Assembly: GCA_933228675.1 (NCBI GenBank)
Contig: OW121743.1
Coordinates: forward strand, 110,355,468-110,419,467
Length of the DNA stretch: 64,000 bases
Direction of reading: 5' to 3'
Origin: Stomorhina lunata
Taxonomy: Eukaryota > Arthropoda > Insecta > Diptera > Rhiniidae
Made by a program: the position numbers and the translations under genes. Each line of letters starts with the position of its first letter. Position 1 is the first letter of the stretch. Below the pieces are notes generated by a model. The model was given only the letters and a program-made list of their open reading frames with translations. It was not told where the DNA came from and did not search any database. Shown here one piece after another: positions 12,201-27,200 of the stretch.

Positions 12201-15200
12201 AATATGGAATGATTTATCCCTTTCAGACCTGAGTCAAAACTACCAGGAAATTTTTTTAATATGTGGTCTATACAGCGTATGAAAATAAATTCAATGATTA
12301 GGTTTAATCATTTTTATACCCTTCAAGGATATTCAAGACACCCGCACTCATTAATATTTTCAACTAAAATACATGATCAACTTTTCTATAGAAAACTCTT
12401 CCTTCGATCAACTTTTCTATAGAAACCTCTTTCTTCCATCAATTTTTCTATAGAAAACTCTTCCTTCGATCAACTTTTTTTCAGAGAACTCTTCCTTCGA
12501 CCAACTATTCTTTAAAAAACTCTGCCTTTGATCAACTTTTCTATAGAAAAATCTTCCTTCGATTAACTTTTCTATATAAAACTCTTCCTCGATCAACTTT
12601 TCTATAGAAAACTCTTCCTTCCATCAACTTTTCTATAGAAAACTCTTTATTCGATCAACTTTTCTTTAGAAAACTCTTCTTTCGACTAACATTTCTTAAG
12701 AAAACTCTTCCTGCGATCAACATTTCTATATCGCACTTGTTCAACAAGAGGGTATTAACTCAAAATTTTTAAATTTTCACTTTTAAGAAGAAATTGATTT
12801 GTAGTGGTCTTATCTACCAATTGTAAAAATCTGACATCATTTTCACTATAATTTCGCCAAAAAAACTACAGTTTTACCCCTCTTCTTTATATGAAAGTAG
12901 TAGTAAAATAAAATAGTTTTTTGACTCTACTGAAAATTTTAAAATTTTGAGTTAATACCCTCTTGTTGATCAAGTGCGATATAAAACTCGTCCTTCGATC
13001 AACTTTTCTATCGAAAACTCTTCCTATGATTAACTTTTCTTTAGAAAACTCTTCATTCGATCAACTTTTCTATAAAACACTCTTCTTTCAATCAACTTTT
13101 CTATAGAAAATTCATCCTTCGATCAATTTTTCTTTAGAAAACTCTTCCTTCGATCAACTTTTCTATAGAAAACTCTTCCTTCGATCAACTTTTCTATAGA
13201 AAACTCTTCCTTCGATCAACTTTTCTATAGAAAACTCTTCCCTCAATTCATACATACTTCCACGTCTCATTTTGCTAAAACTGGAAATCGACCAGAAGAG
13301 AAATGTGAGAAGCAAATATAAAAAAAGCACAATCGATGCACTCCAAACTTTTTAATATTCTGCTAACAGAAGCAAAAATATTGAAACTGAAACCCAACCG
13401 CACAATCGATGCATCATAGTCTAACAGGGTTATGATCAGGCGTACGCAGCCCATTCTACCAGAAGCCGAAGAATTTTTGTAATTTATGTAAATATCACGA
13501 TCGTTTATAAATCTCGTGAAAATGAGTATTTAAAGTTGGAATTTGGATGGTAGCACAGTTGGTGCAGCTTTGATTAAGGAAATACAAAAACAAAATACAC
13601 AAGAATCAAAATCCAATTTATAGTAACAAGATACATGGTTGGAGACCGTGTTGCCAAGTGTGCAAAATTTTCTGCAGAAAAAAATTTTGATAAAAAAATT
13701 TTGTACAGAAAAATTTTTGAAAAAGAAATTTCCTATAGAAAAATTTTTGATAAAAAATTTAGTGTAGAAAAATTTTTCATAAAAAATTTTTTATAGAAAA
13801 ATTTTTCATAAAAAAAATTTTTATAGAAAAATTTTTCATAAAAAAAATTTTTATAGAAAAATTTTGCATAAAAAAATTTTACATAGAAAAATTTTTCATA
13901 AAAAAATTTTTTTTAGAAAAATTGTTCATAAAAAAAATTTATGTAGAACATTTTTTGATAAAAATATTTTCTATAGAAAAATTTTTTATAAAAAAATTTT
14001 ATGTAGAACATTTTTTGATAAAAATATTTTCTATAGAAAAATTTTTTATAAAAATATTTTTAAATAATGGAAGAAAACTTTTTCCTTTTAAGACATCGGA
14101 ACTACACACTGAAAAAATGCCTATTTTAGTTAAAAGTATAAAAAATGGCAATTTTGCTGACGATTTATTTTTCTGTTCTCTTTGTGCCTACCTCTGGTTA
14201 TGATCAAATACGGATCAGTGATATTTGTAGGCAAAAAAATAAATTATTAATTACTTAAATACAGTCAATTTTGTGGCTGTAGGAGGCCTAAATCTGAATT
14301 TCAATGGCAGTCCTATGGGTCCTGAAATACTTCACCAAAATACTTTTGCTAAATTTCATTAGATTATTTCTAAAATTCCCAGTTTTACTTTTCCAACAAG
14401 CCAGAGACTATAAAAATTTCAATTAGTGCCCAGATTTCTCTAATGACTGATTAAAGCTACTTTGGTAGACTTGATTAATAATTCCTGAACTTGAACAAAA
14501 TTTTCCATAATTTGTGTGCAATTAAAAAAAGATAAGGGCTACCTATTTCATCGAAAGATAAAACTACAGAAAAAGAAACAGATTAAGTTTAGTCGTAATA
14601 ATAAAAATCATTAGTTATAACAAACATTCAAATAAATTTAAACTGATTAGATCTGGTAGCTAATAGATTTAAAAGATAAAATGAGTAAATAACTTTAAGC
14701 AGAAACATTTTAAAATGGAAATAAAAAAGGTTTATGGCTGGGATTTTTGCAAAGCTTAAGCATGAGTTTTTGTTTTATAATTCTTAATTAGTTGAGGAAG
14801 TATAAATTATAAAACTTTTTTATTTGATTATATGGCATAAAAGACTTAATATTAAATTTACTAATTGTTTTAAATACTATAATAATCATGATTTCTCTTA
14901 AAACAAAGTTTAAGAAACTACCTTGTATTAAATTTATTTTTAATTTTATAGCCATACAAAAATCCTGACCCAGATTTTGTATAAAAAAATCCTAAGGGCT
15001 TTTTTTGTGTAAAACATAATGAAAACAACAGCGCCAATCCGCCAATTATTAACCCAATAACACGCGATAAAAAGTCGTAAAAATTTCCAGACGTTTTAAG
15101 CAACAGCCAACAACTACCTGTTGCTGCTGCTACTGCTACTTGTTGCCGCATACAAAATGTATGCCATTAATATGTTGGTCAGGCTAAAAGCAAAAATTTT

Positions 15201-18200
15201 ATTAAAAATTTCCAAAACTTTGGCAAATGAAAAAAAAACAACGTAATGCAAAAAAAAAAAAAACAAAAGAGTAAACAATAAATTTAAGCAAAAATTTATT
15301 TAAACACTTGTGTTAATCTACAAGTTTAGGGGCATTTTGTCTGTGCATTTCAAGTATTTGAAACTGTTCGGGCTCAAAGCGAAACCAAAAAAAACGCAGC
15401 AAATTTCACAAAATCGTTAACAATTAAGAGTATCTCAACTCTGGGCCCCCTTCAAAAGAGCATTTTACTTACTGTAAGAGCAGAAAATGTTAATATTTTA
15501 AATATTTAACAGATATAAAAAATTAAGACAAATAATAACCGCTTTGAACCAGTAGAAACTAAATTTAGAAATAAAATATACAAACATATATTGTATTTTT
15601 TTGTTGTTTTAATATTAAAAGCAAGTCTTGAAATTACAATAACAAAAAATTAAAAAAAAAACAGGAAAAAACAACAGAAAATTGTTTATATTAACAAATT
15701 AAAAACAAAACAACAAAAAAAATAGTTGTAATAAAAATAGTATCAGATGAAAAAAAAAACATGTTGCAAATCATAAATGTAATATATGTATCGGTACAAA
15801 GTTTATAAACATTTGTATGAGGCTGTGTGTATGTGTGTGTTTCTTTGTGCATGTTAAGTGTTTAAGAATTAAGCAGAGCTTTAAAGGAAGCTATTCATGG
15901 GATAACTATTAATATTGTTCTACAAATTAATAATGTTAATAATAATTAATAACTATTACATATGGTTTGTGTCAATAATAATAAATATGATATTTTGGAC
16001 GGTAAATATCTATCATTACAATTTAGTATTTGATAGAAGCCAAAGTCTAAACACACATTTTTTTTCATTCCGTGAAATATATACATACATAAATAGAAAA
16101 TCAATCGGGTCCAATATAAATTAAAACTATAACTCTAAGCGCAATTAATCATCTTTAGCCCGACTAACCAGGCAAAACAACTTCGAAGCCGAATTTTTAT
16201 CACGCCAGGGTAATGCTCCGTTCTTTTCTTGTGATTAAAAAAGGTATTTTACATTATGAGCTGTTAAAATCAGGATCCAAATTACCGCATTCGATATCGA
16301 TCGAAAACTCAGACTTTTAAGCGAATATTGTGAAGTATACTTTAAGGATGTTCAAAGTTACTTCGATGCAAAAATTTTATTGAAATTTGGTATCCATTTT
16401 GATTCGTTTTTAAAAATATATATTGTTCAATTACAACTCTTTTACTATTGTTTATCTTTTGGCAAATAACTTCAAAAATATAGTAAACTGTGTATCTTTT
16501 AAATAATTTTGATTATCCTTAAAGTATGCTATACAAATGTTTTGAAAATATGTAAGACTTCGATAGATATCGAATGCCGTAATTTGGCCCCAGGTCATAT
16601 GATCAGAGAGGACCGGAATCCAATGCTACCAGTTGTTATAAAATTTTATAGAAATTGTTCAATATGAATTTTTTCTAAAAAAATGTTCGTTGTAGAAATT
16701 TTTCGTTATACAAAATTTTATAGAAAATTTTCAGTTATAAAAAATTCAAAATTTTATAGAAAATATTTCGTTATTAAATTTTTATAACAAAAATTTTATA
16801 TCAAATTTTAATATAATATTTTCAGGTTTAAAAGTTTTTTAGAAAATATTCTGTGTTGTTTTTTTTCAAATTTTCGTTTTTACAAATTTAATAGAAAATT
16901 TTTAGTTATACAGATTTGTAAAGAAAATTTTCAGTTATAACAATTTTAATTGAAATTTTAGGTTTTGAAATTTCTAAAAGAAATTTTTCGTTATAAAAAT
17001 TTTATAAGAAATTTTCGGTCACAAAAATTTTATAAAAAACTTTCGGTTATAAAAATTTCATAAAAAATTTTATATATAAAAATTTTAATATATCGGTTAT
17101 ACAAATTTAAGAAAATTTTTGGTTTTAAAAGTTTTATAGAAAATTTTCGATTATACAAATTTTATAGAAAATTTTTGTTTATACAAATTTTATAGAAAAT
17201 TTTCGATTATACAATTTTTTTTAGAAAATTTTCTGTTTTACAAATATTATAAGAAATTTTCGGTTATAAAAATTTCATAAAAAATTTTCGGTTATAAAAA
17301 TTTTATAAAAAATTTTCGGTTATAAAAATTTTATAAAAAATTTTCGGTTATAAAAATTTTTAAGAAAATTTTTGGTTTTAAAAGTTTTATAGAAAATTTT
17401 CGATTATACAAATTTTTTTAGAAAATTTTTGGTTATGCAAATTTTTAAGGAAATTTTCGGTTATTAAAGTTTTAAAGGAAATTTTCGGTTTTAAAATTTC
17501 TAAAGGAAATTTTTCGTTGTAAAAATTTTATAAGAAATTTTCGGTTAGAAAAATTTTATAAAAAATTTTCCGTTACAAAAATTTTATAAAAAATTTTCAG
17601 TTATAAAAATTTCATAAAAAATTTTTGGGTATAAAAATTTTATAAAAAATTTTCGGTTATACAAATTTTTAAGAAAATTTTTGGTTTTAAAAGTTTTAAA
17701 AAGAAAAATTTCGATTATATAAATTTTAAAAATTTTGGTCATACAAATTTTATAGAAAATTTTCGATTACACAAATTTTTTTTAGAAAATTTTCTGTGTT
17801 ACAAATTTTATAGAAAATTTTTCGTTAGAAACATTTTTAAGGAATTTTTCGGTTATTAAAATTTTAAAGGAAATTTTCGGTTTTAAAATTTGTAAAGAAA
17901 ATTTTTCGTTGTAAAAATTTTATAAGAAATTTTCGGTTAGAAAAATTTTATAGAAAATTTTTGGTTAAAAAAATTTTATAGAAAGTTTTTGGTCATCAAA
18001 ATTTTAAAGGAAATTTTCTAGAAAATTTTTCGTTGTAAAAATTTCTAAAAATATAGAAAATTTTCGGTTATACAAATTTTATAGAAAATTTTCGGGTATT
18101 AAAATTTGAAAGGAAATTTTCTTTTATACAAATTTATAAGGAAATTTTCGATTATAAAAATTTTTAAAGAAATTTTTCGTTGTAACAATTTTGTGGAAAA

Positions 18201-21200
18201 TTTTTCGCTATAAAATTTTTTGTAAAAAATTTTAGTTTATAAAAATTTTATATTTTATTTCAAAGAAAAATTTCGGTTAGAAAAATTTGATAGAAAAATT
18301 CCGGTTAGAAAAATTTGATAAAAAATTTTTGGTTATATAAAATTATCTTAAAAAAAAGTTTTTGTTTGAAAATTTTCTTAAAAAATTTGTTTGAATTAAC
18401 TTTTAACTATTTTTGAAATAAAATTTATAATTTTTTTTCCTAAAATATTTTAATTCACATTTTTTTCTTTAAAATATGTTTGATATAATTTTAATAATTT
18501 TCGAAAAAAAAAACTTTTCATTAAAAGTTTTTGATAAAATAATCATAATCATAATCAGGATGAGTTTTCCCAATTCTAGACATCGAATGAAAATCACGAT
18601 TAAGTCTAACTTGCGAGACATAATAAATATGAATTATATCGTTTATGTAAAATATCAAAATAAAACGAAGATTACTTTCTAAACAGAATTAATCTCACAA
18701 TATTTTTCAGTTAAAAATTTTTTCTACTCCCCACACTTTTGTCGTTGTTGGGACTAAAGACAAAAGCATTGTAAAATTTGAAAAATTTTGATATGAACGT
18801 TTTTCATTAAAAACTTTTGACACAAATTTTTATATGAAAATTTTTTAAAATAATACTTTCCGCAAACAATTTTCGATATAAAATTTGTTTTGAAAAATTT
18901 TTGGATTTAAAATTTTTTAACGAAAATTTTTAGATTCAAAATTTTTTAACGAAAATTTTTGTTACAAAAATTTTATATAAAGAATTTTAAATATATCTTT
19001 TTACGAAAAATGTGTAATAAGAAAAAAATTTGTTTTTGTAACAATGATTTTTGACGAAAATTTTTTTATAAAAAATTGACAAATGTCAATTTGAAACCGA
19101 GCAATTTTTAGGAAATTTTTGAGAAATTTGGTGAGAAAATTTTAGGGTGAATAATTTTTTTTTTTTGACTAAAAAACTTTAAAAACGATTTAACCTATTT
19201 GTGTCCCGATTAGAACACGATTTTGTTTGGGGTTTATATAACTAAAGCAGTGGACGATTAAATTAAACTTACATGTATTTTGTTTTTGTTACAATAACAA
19301 AACACATGTAAATTTCACTCAATACTCAGCTGATTTAGTTATATAATTTTTGAAAAATTAGTAGTAAAAATTTTATTTAAAAAAATTTTGAAAATAAAAT
19401 TTCAGAATTTTTCTTAAAGTAAAAATTTTATTTAAAAAAAAAATTTTGAAAATAAAATTTCAGAATTTTTCTTAAAGATTTCATTCCTTTAGTCCATTTC
19501 AAAAAAGAAAATCTGGTTTCTCCTTAGAATGAATTTCAAATATCCAGCTGGTTTTTTGAAATTTTTATTAGTTGGTTATTTTTAGCTCTACCATAAACAA
19601 AAAAAGTCTTAAACTCGCTCTTTCGACGCAGCTGATTGTGTAAGTTTAATGCAAGTTGCACTTATATGGATAATGGAAGTGAGTATTTTTAGTTTGACCG
19701 CAAAAAAAAGTCGCATGAGTGCTTTAAGCCTCATCATAGTCTTGCAACATTTTTCCTTTTTTTTTCTGAAAACTTTGGCTTTTATTTGAAATTGTTTGTT
19801 CTCTTTCTCTTGATGTTATAGATACTAAACTAAAATAAGACAATATTGTTGTAATAAAATTAAAGGAAAAAATATAAAAAAAATATTACAAACATTGTTT
19901 GTCGTATTTGCTTAACATCAAATACAAGTTTTCCATTTTTAGCCAACCAAACCCCTTTTTTGGTCGTTTCCAGCAGCAGCAGACGACTAACGACTGACTT
20001 ATGGCACGAGATTTGCGAATTTTAAAGATTATTTTTAGCATTTTTCTTTAACGCTTTATGCCTAATAATACTCGTGTTGAAATGCGTGCCGATGTTAAGC
20101 ATAACCGTTCCCTCGATTCTTCATGAGACTTTGTAATGGTCCATCCGCACGTCCGTCTGTCTTTCCGTCCATCTATACGTCCGTCTGTCTTTCCGTCCAT
20201 CTATCGAACTCTCGCTTGTTCATGTTTATTTTTAAATTTGTGGCCAATTTGCTATCGAATCTTGTTCAATATTGACTAAAGTATATGCTTTTGGCTACAA
20301 TCACAAGCATTTTGTAAAGTTGGTTAACAGAAATTACATTCTCATGTTAATGTTCGTACATTTTGATATTTTTGTGTAATTTTTCTTTCTTAAAACGTTT
20401 TATTTAAAAGCTGGTCTTTAGTTTTTTCTTCTTGAGCTTAAGCCTCAGGTTTTGAAAAGCTATAGTAAGTGTTTTTGGGGCCTCAGGCAAATTTATGTTA
20501 AAATATTTATTGTTAATTTCTCATGATGTTTTTTTTTTGGCCAGTCGTTATTTTTATTCTGACTGCTTACATATGGCCTTTCGAATTAATTTCTTTCTTT
20601 GGAAAGAGTTTACTTTTTTTTTATTTTACTTCAAAGATTTTTTATGATGATCGTACTCGTATGTAATCTCGATTTGGTCTTCTTGGTTTTTTGTGTATGC
20701 TTTTTTATTTTTAGAATAAAATTGATTTCTATTGTCAAGTCTAAAAAAGGGGTTATTGTGCTTTGTTTGATTTTTATTAAAGGGGAAGGTTTGCTAAGTA
20801 CAATAAATGGTTTTTATTGGGGTTTTTTTTTAAGATGGTTTAAGGCAAAATAGAAATTGTGTTGGATAACATGAAATAATAAACGAAAGTATGCTATCAA
20901 AACGCCAAAAGGGTTTTAAGCACACTTAACTCAAAATTTGATATTTGCATGATTTTTAAAAATTATACAATTAAATGTTAAAAAAACATGTAAGAAAAAG
21001 TGGTCAAAGTGGCCCTACCATACGATACCCTTCACCAATAAGGTTAAAAGTGTTCTTTTTCCTTTATAAAGAAAAGAACACATTTTCTCAAAACTTATAT
21101 ATTTAAGCTGTTTTCATCATTTGGACTTATATGAGAGCTAGGGTCAAATCTGGACCGATTATTAGAAATTTGGCAAATTGATTACAGTTTTCACAAAAAT

Positions 21201-24200
21201 TATGCATGCAAAAAATAAATTCAAATTCCTCATTATCTTCAGACTTACGAGCGTTTTAGTGATTTTTTGTCTCATTTAGGGCGTTTTGACACATAAGTTT
21301 ATATGGGAGCTATGGTCAAATGTGGACCGATTTTGGTGAAACGAAGTTTGGTACAGTGATTTTAGTTTACATAAGCAGTATTTGCTTTAAATTTCATAAA
21401 AAATGTTGTTGAAAATGTTGTGGCCAAAATATCAATTCCGGGAAGTGTTACCTTTGCTAGGTACCATAAATAATGGACCGAATAGCCATGGTCCCACTTT
21501 CAAAAAAATGAACTGTTCCAATTTCATCCAATTATCTTTAGAATTGCGACCTTTACTTTGATTACAAATTTTCATATTTTAAAAAGTTCATTAAAAAGAA
21601 ATTTGGGCTTAATTTTCAAAGTCCCACGAGAGCTTGATCATATTATCAATCTACTTTAATTTTCCGAAGGAATTGGTAAAATTCAAACTCGCACAGTGTA
21701 ATAGTAGTTTAAAACATTTTTCTTTACAAAAATTTTAAAATTAATAAAATTTCAAATAATCCTTTGATAATTTTGTTTAATCGTTTATGAGTCGATTTGT
21801 AAAGGTATCTGTTACTTTTTTTTTAATAATAAAGTTTATTTTATTGTTTATGTAAAACAATTTAAAAAAATGTATGAAATTGAAACCCAATTGACTATTT
21901 TTTGAAAATAAAATTTTTGTATATTGATATAAAGCCATTTTTTATAAAATCTTATTTTCTGGATTTGTTTATAAATTCTCGTTACTTTTTATTTTCGAAA
22001 TCTAAAGAGAATATATGGGGCTATATAATTGTATTTCAAAAAGTTGGAAAATCGGCTTGACTTTTTTGTTATATATTCGAAAACACAAAATTTTTCACTA
22101 AAATAAGACAAATTTCGCATAATGCTGTGCGTAGAGTGTATGTTGTACTGACTTAAAATTTAATTTAAAATCATTTTAAAACTCGATCCTCTACTAATAT
22201 ATAATAAAACATTAACTTTTAGTAAAAAACTTTTTCGTAAAAAGTAAAAAATTTATATAAAATTTTTGAGACAAAAATACACTTTTTTCGACGAGGGAAA
22301 AATATTTGAGTTTGGAAATTTATTAACATAAAACGGTTCAAGATATTTAAAACCGGTTTTCACTCTTTTGTTTTTAAAGCTGTTGGCTATATGGAAAAAT
22401 TTTTTAAAAATTTATACGTTTAATATCGAATGCACAATGGGTCAAAAACTAAAAAAAGTCGAAGAGAAATATGATTTTTTTTTAGTTTTAAAATGAAATA
22501 ACTTAAAACTCATAATAGTTATTATAGTGAAGTAACATGTTTTTTGTTCGTTTCTTGAAACTCTTTCCAAAATAAAAAATATCAACCATATTGCACAAAA
22601 ATTAAAAGAGCTACACGGTCCAAAAGCTTTGTTACTTCTGAGGTGATCTACTTTGACGACCAATGATTCACCCTGGGCAAATACAGGGAAACCATAACAA
22701 TTCTCTTATACATACAGATTTATTACAAAATTTTTTTCTGTTTCAAAACACTGTGTGTTGTAGCACTGTGTAACTAAAGTTTAAGAAGAAAAATTTTGAA
22801 AAATTTTCAACACAAAAATATCACTTTGAAAATTTTTTTAAATTTACAATATTTTTTTATTAAAGTATAAATTGAAATTTGTATAAAACAATAATTTGGG
22901 CTTAGCTTTTAAAACCCCACGTCAGTTTAGCTCTTAAGCAAATCTACTTTCATTTTCAAATAAAAACAGCAACATTGTATGTTGTAGCCCTGTGTTACTG
23001 GGGTTTGAGAAAAAAATGTTGAAAAATTTTCATAACAAAAATATTTTTGGAAATTTTTCAAAATTTAAAATTTTTTATAAAAGTAATTTCATATAGAGTG
23101 AGGAACGTTCAAGAACAGTATAAATTGTAATTTGTATAAAACATTAATTTGGGCTTTGTTTTTTAAACCCCACGACAGTTTACATCTTTAACAAGTCTAC
23201 TTTCATTTTCCAATAAAAACAGCAACATTTAATGTTGTGGAACTGTGTTACTGGGATTTAAGAAAAAAATGTTGAAAAATTTTCATTGCAAAAATATTTT
23301 TTGAATTTTTTTTTTTATATAAAAGCTACTTTATCAAGAATAAATTAAAATAGAATAAATTAAAGTTTATATAAAACGTTAATTTGGGCTTTGTTTTTAA
23401 AACTCCACGATAGTTTACATCTTTAACAAGTCTATTTTCGTTTTCTAATAAAAACAGCAACATTTAATGTTGTAGCCCAGTGTTACTGGGGTTTAAGGAA
23501 AAAATGTTGAAAAATTTTCACAACAAAAATATTTTTTGGAAATTTTTTAAAATTTACAACTTTTTTTTATGAAAGCAACTTTATATATAGAATGAAGAAC
23601 GTTAAAAATAGAATAAATTAGAGTTTGTATAAAACGTTAATTTGGGCATTGTTTTTAAAACCCCACGACAGTTTACATCTTTTACAAGTCTACTTTCATT
23701 TTCCAATAAAAAAGGCAACATTTTATTTTGTAGCCCTGTGTTACTGGGGTTTAAGAAAAAAAAATATTGAAAAATTTTCATAACAAAAAAATTTTTTGAA
23801 AATTTGAAAATTAATTCGGGCTTTATTTTCAAAACCCCATGATAGTTTACATATTTAACATGACTACATTCATTTTGAAATAAAAATATTAACATTTAAT
23901 TTTGTAGCACCATGTAAATAGGGTTTAAGGGAAATTTTAATAAGAAAAATATTTTTTTTGGAAATTTTTAAAATTCAAATTTTCAAAAAATATCGAAATT
24001 TGTACAAAATATTAATTTGGGCTTTGTTTTAAAACCCCACGACAGTTTACATCTTTAAAATCTCTACTTTTATTTTCAAATAAAAAAAGCAACATTTAAT
24101 GTTGCAGCACAGTGTAACTATGGTTAAGGGGAAAATGCATACATTTTTGGTAAGAAAAATTTTTGTTAAATATTTACAAAAAAAAAAATATCAAAGCTAG

Positions 24201-27200
24201 TTTTGAAGAAAAAATATTGATTACATTCAAAATTTTAGAATATTCAAAATTTGTATCCTAGTGTCATTTTTTAACTTATTATAAAATAACCATAATTTTA
24301 TATAAAATACTTCATTGTTTTCAATTTTTAACTTTTATTTATTTCACAAATTTTTAAGCATTTAACAAAAATTTATTTAAAATAGTTTAAGCAATTAATT
24401 AAATAAATCATGTTATTGTCTTGTTAATTGATAAACATTTTTAAAACAAAAGTTTATAATAAAAAACAAAAACCATATTAAAAATGACAGCTCAGGCAAT
24501 AATATTCCAAATGTCAACGAACGTTAGAATTTGTTCATATACACAAAAATTAGAATACTTTAAAAGATTATAAGATATTTGATTTTAGATTTATTAACCT
24601 GTTTTAAATAAAAAAATATTTAAGATTTACAAAAAAAAACTAATAATTAGAATTAAATATATTTCACCTTCACAACTAAGCAATTTAACATTAATTATAG
24701 CGATACAAAAAAACTAATATTTTTTTTGAAAAAAGCTTATATTTAAGCTAAGTATCTTACGATTTAAATCTTAGGAACAAATCAAATAATAACTAATCAA
24801 ATTGTTATTGAATTATAGAGAAAAAAATGATTGAAAAAAAAAACAGTTTATGGGAAAAATTAATGATTTCCTAAAACGGTAGGAAGCAGACATTAAGTCT
24901 ACTTTTTTCAAAATTTAATTTAAAATTCTATTTTATTAGTACAAAACTTATGCAAATTTTTATTTGTTTATATTTGTAAATTGATTTTGTTGGTGTTTGA
25001 CTGAAAGTTTTATAGACAGCTTTTTTGTTTATAGATTTGTTGTGAAGTTAATTAAAATTCATTAAGGAAGATGCACCATCAAGATTGTTATAAGTGCTAA
25101 ATTATTGTTCTATGAACAGGTATTGAAATTCATGTCTACTATTTTATAGCAATAGGGGTTTGAACGTTTTTTTTTCAAATTATCATTTTTGTTTTTAAAT
25201 ATACTGCCAATGCTCAATGTTGCCTATAAGCAACATCTCATAATGGCAAAACCAGAAGTGATAGAGATCTAAAATTAATGTTGGTTCATATTTAAGGCTC
25301 ATACAATGACTTAATATCTGTGGCTTGGTGCTAAAAGGGCCAATGTCAAAAAACTAGTTTTAAAAAAAAACCGATTTAAAGTTTTTATTTTCCATATAAA
25401 TTCATGGTAACGTTGGCCAACAAAAACACCTTATAAATCTGTTCAGAGTTAAGTTAGAGTTAAGCTAAAGAGGGGAAAGAAGTTAATCTAATGCAATGAT
25501 TAAATCAAAATAGCAAAAAAATGACATTGGCATTTTTATCACCAAGCCACAGATGAAATCATAATATTTTTACCCATGCCCACTTTAATGTTGACATGAA
25601 AGGTTTAACTAAACAAACCTCGTAATTTGAGGAAATTCGTTCATATTTTTTACTACTTTTTAAAAATCTTGCAAATACAAATTTTATAAAATAATATGCG
25701 AGTACTTTTGATATTAAAAATTGACCCCCTAATTCATAAACGATCAATAAAATTATAAAAGGCTTATGCTTGGAATTTTGTATGGAAATTTTGATTTATG
25801 AGCTTGTTATAGCATTATTTTTGGTTTATGAATTAGGGGATTAACCTTAACCCTAAAGCTTAAATTTTTATAAAAAATATTTATGATTTAATTTAATAAA
25901 AACTAAAATTTGTTTATACTTTCGCTGGACTACAATTTTCTTGCCACAAAAACCTAAACATAACATGTATTTTTTAATTCTTTTTTTTTTGAATTTGTCT
26001 AATTTCATGACATTCATTTTCGAATGGCTCGTGTTAAAATTAATTTATTCTGTTTGTTCTCTTTTTTTGTGATTATTTTAATTTTCGATATTTTTTTAAT
26101 ATCATTTCAAATTTATCTCATAACCATAAAATTTGAAAAAAAATCCAGCTTAAAACAAATCACGTGAATATTGAATGTAGAAAAAAATGACTTAAAATAT
26201 GGTATATTTTTTTCAACGGCTCCAAAATCCAATATCTCCAAACAAAAATTATACTAAACCACTTGTCATTTGGTTTGAGTTTTTATCTTCTTTTTTATTT
26301 CTTCGAAGAAAGTAGAAATTAATGTTTGTCATAAAAAAGCTTTTGACACAAAAGAAGAGCTTATCAACAAAGACAAAAAAAGGAGGTGTGGTCGAATTTT
26401 ATTCAAAATAATTTTTAAATTTTTACATTTCCTTAGGCCATTTTAAAGCATTAAAAAAAACTCAAATGACATAAAATTTAAGACTTTTTTTAAGTTGAGA
26501 GATTTTAAGTAACTTTTGGTTTTAATGGTAAGAATTGAGTTGATTCTTTTAAAGATTGTTTAAATTTTTACTTAAATTAAAATACCAATATTGTAATAAA
26601 TTGAAATCAAGTACGGAAATTTTTGTCAATAATAAGGAAGAGATTTAAAATAAAGCGAAAACATAATAAATCACTCTAAAAAGAAATTTTTGTATTGAAA
26701 AAAAAAAACTTAAAAGTTAAAAAAAAAACACAATAAAATATCATATTGCTACACAATTTTTACTGTATATATTTTATAATTAAAAAAAAAGATGTTATGT
26801 AAGCAAGACTTCGAACAAAGATTCTATAATAAAAAAATGTTTCATTTCCATACATTAATTTGCCATATGGTCGTTCTGAAAAGTCCCATAAAAAAGAGAG
26901 TATTCCGCTTTTACTCTAATTCTGGAACAACTAAAGAACACGAATATCCAATGAGAGAAAGCTAAGGCATACACACATGCTCATGAAATGTATGTTTGTT
27001 TGTGCGTTTATGTGTTTTTTATTGTTCTATATCCACTTAAATTTAACTTTTGGCTGAAAAAAATGTTAAGAGTGCAATATATTAAATTATCTTTGCTTCG
27101 AAGCTTACGAAACTATTTAAGTATTGCAACATAAATTCCACACTACTCCCAATTTCAAAACATTATAAAAAAGCTTTATTTTCGCATGTGAAAGCTTAAG

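Noticed and set aside
14918..15151. 77-codon minus-strand frame with a hydrophobic middle
   Set aside because: Driven by a triplet-rich patch; no domain, no splice context and no supporting neighbours.
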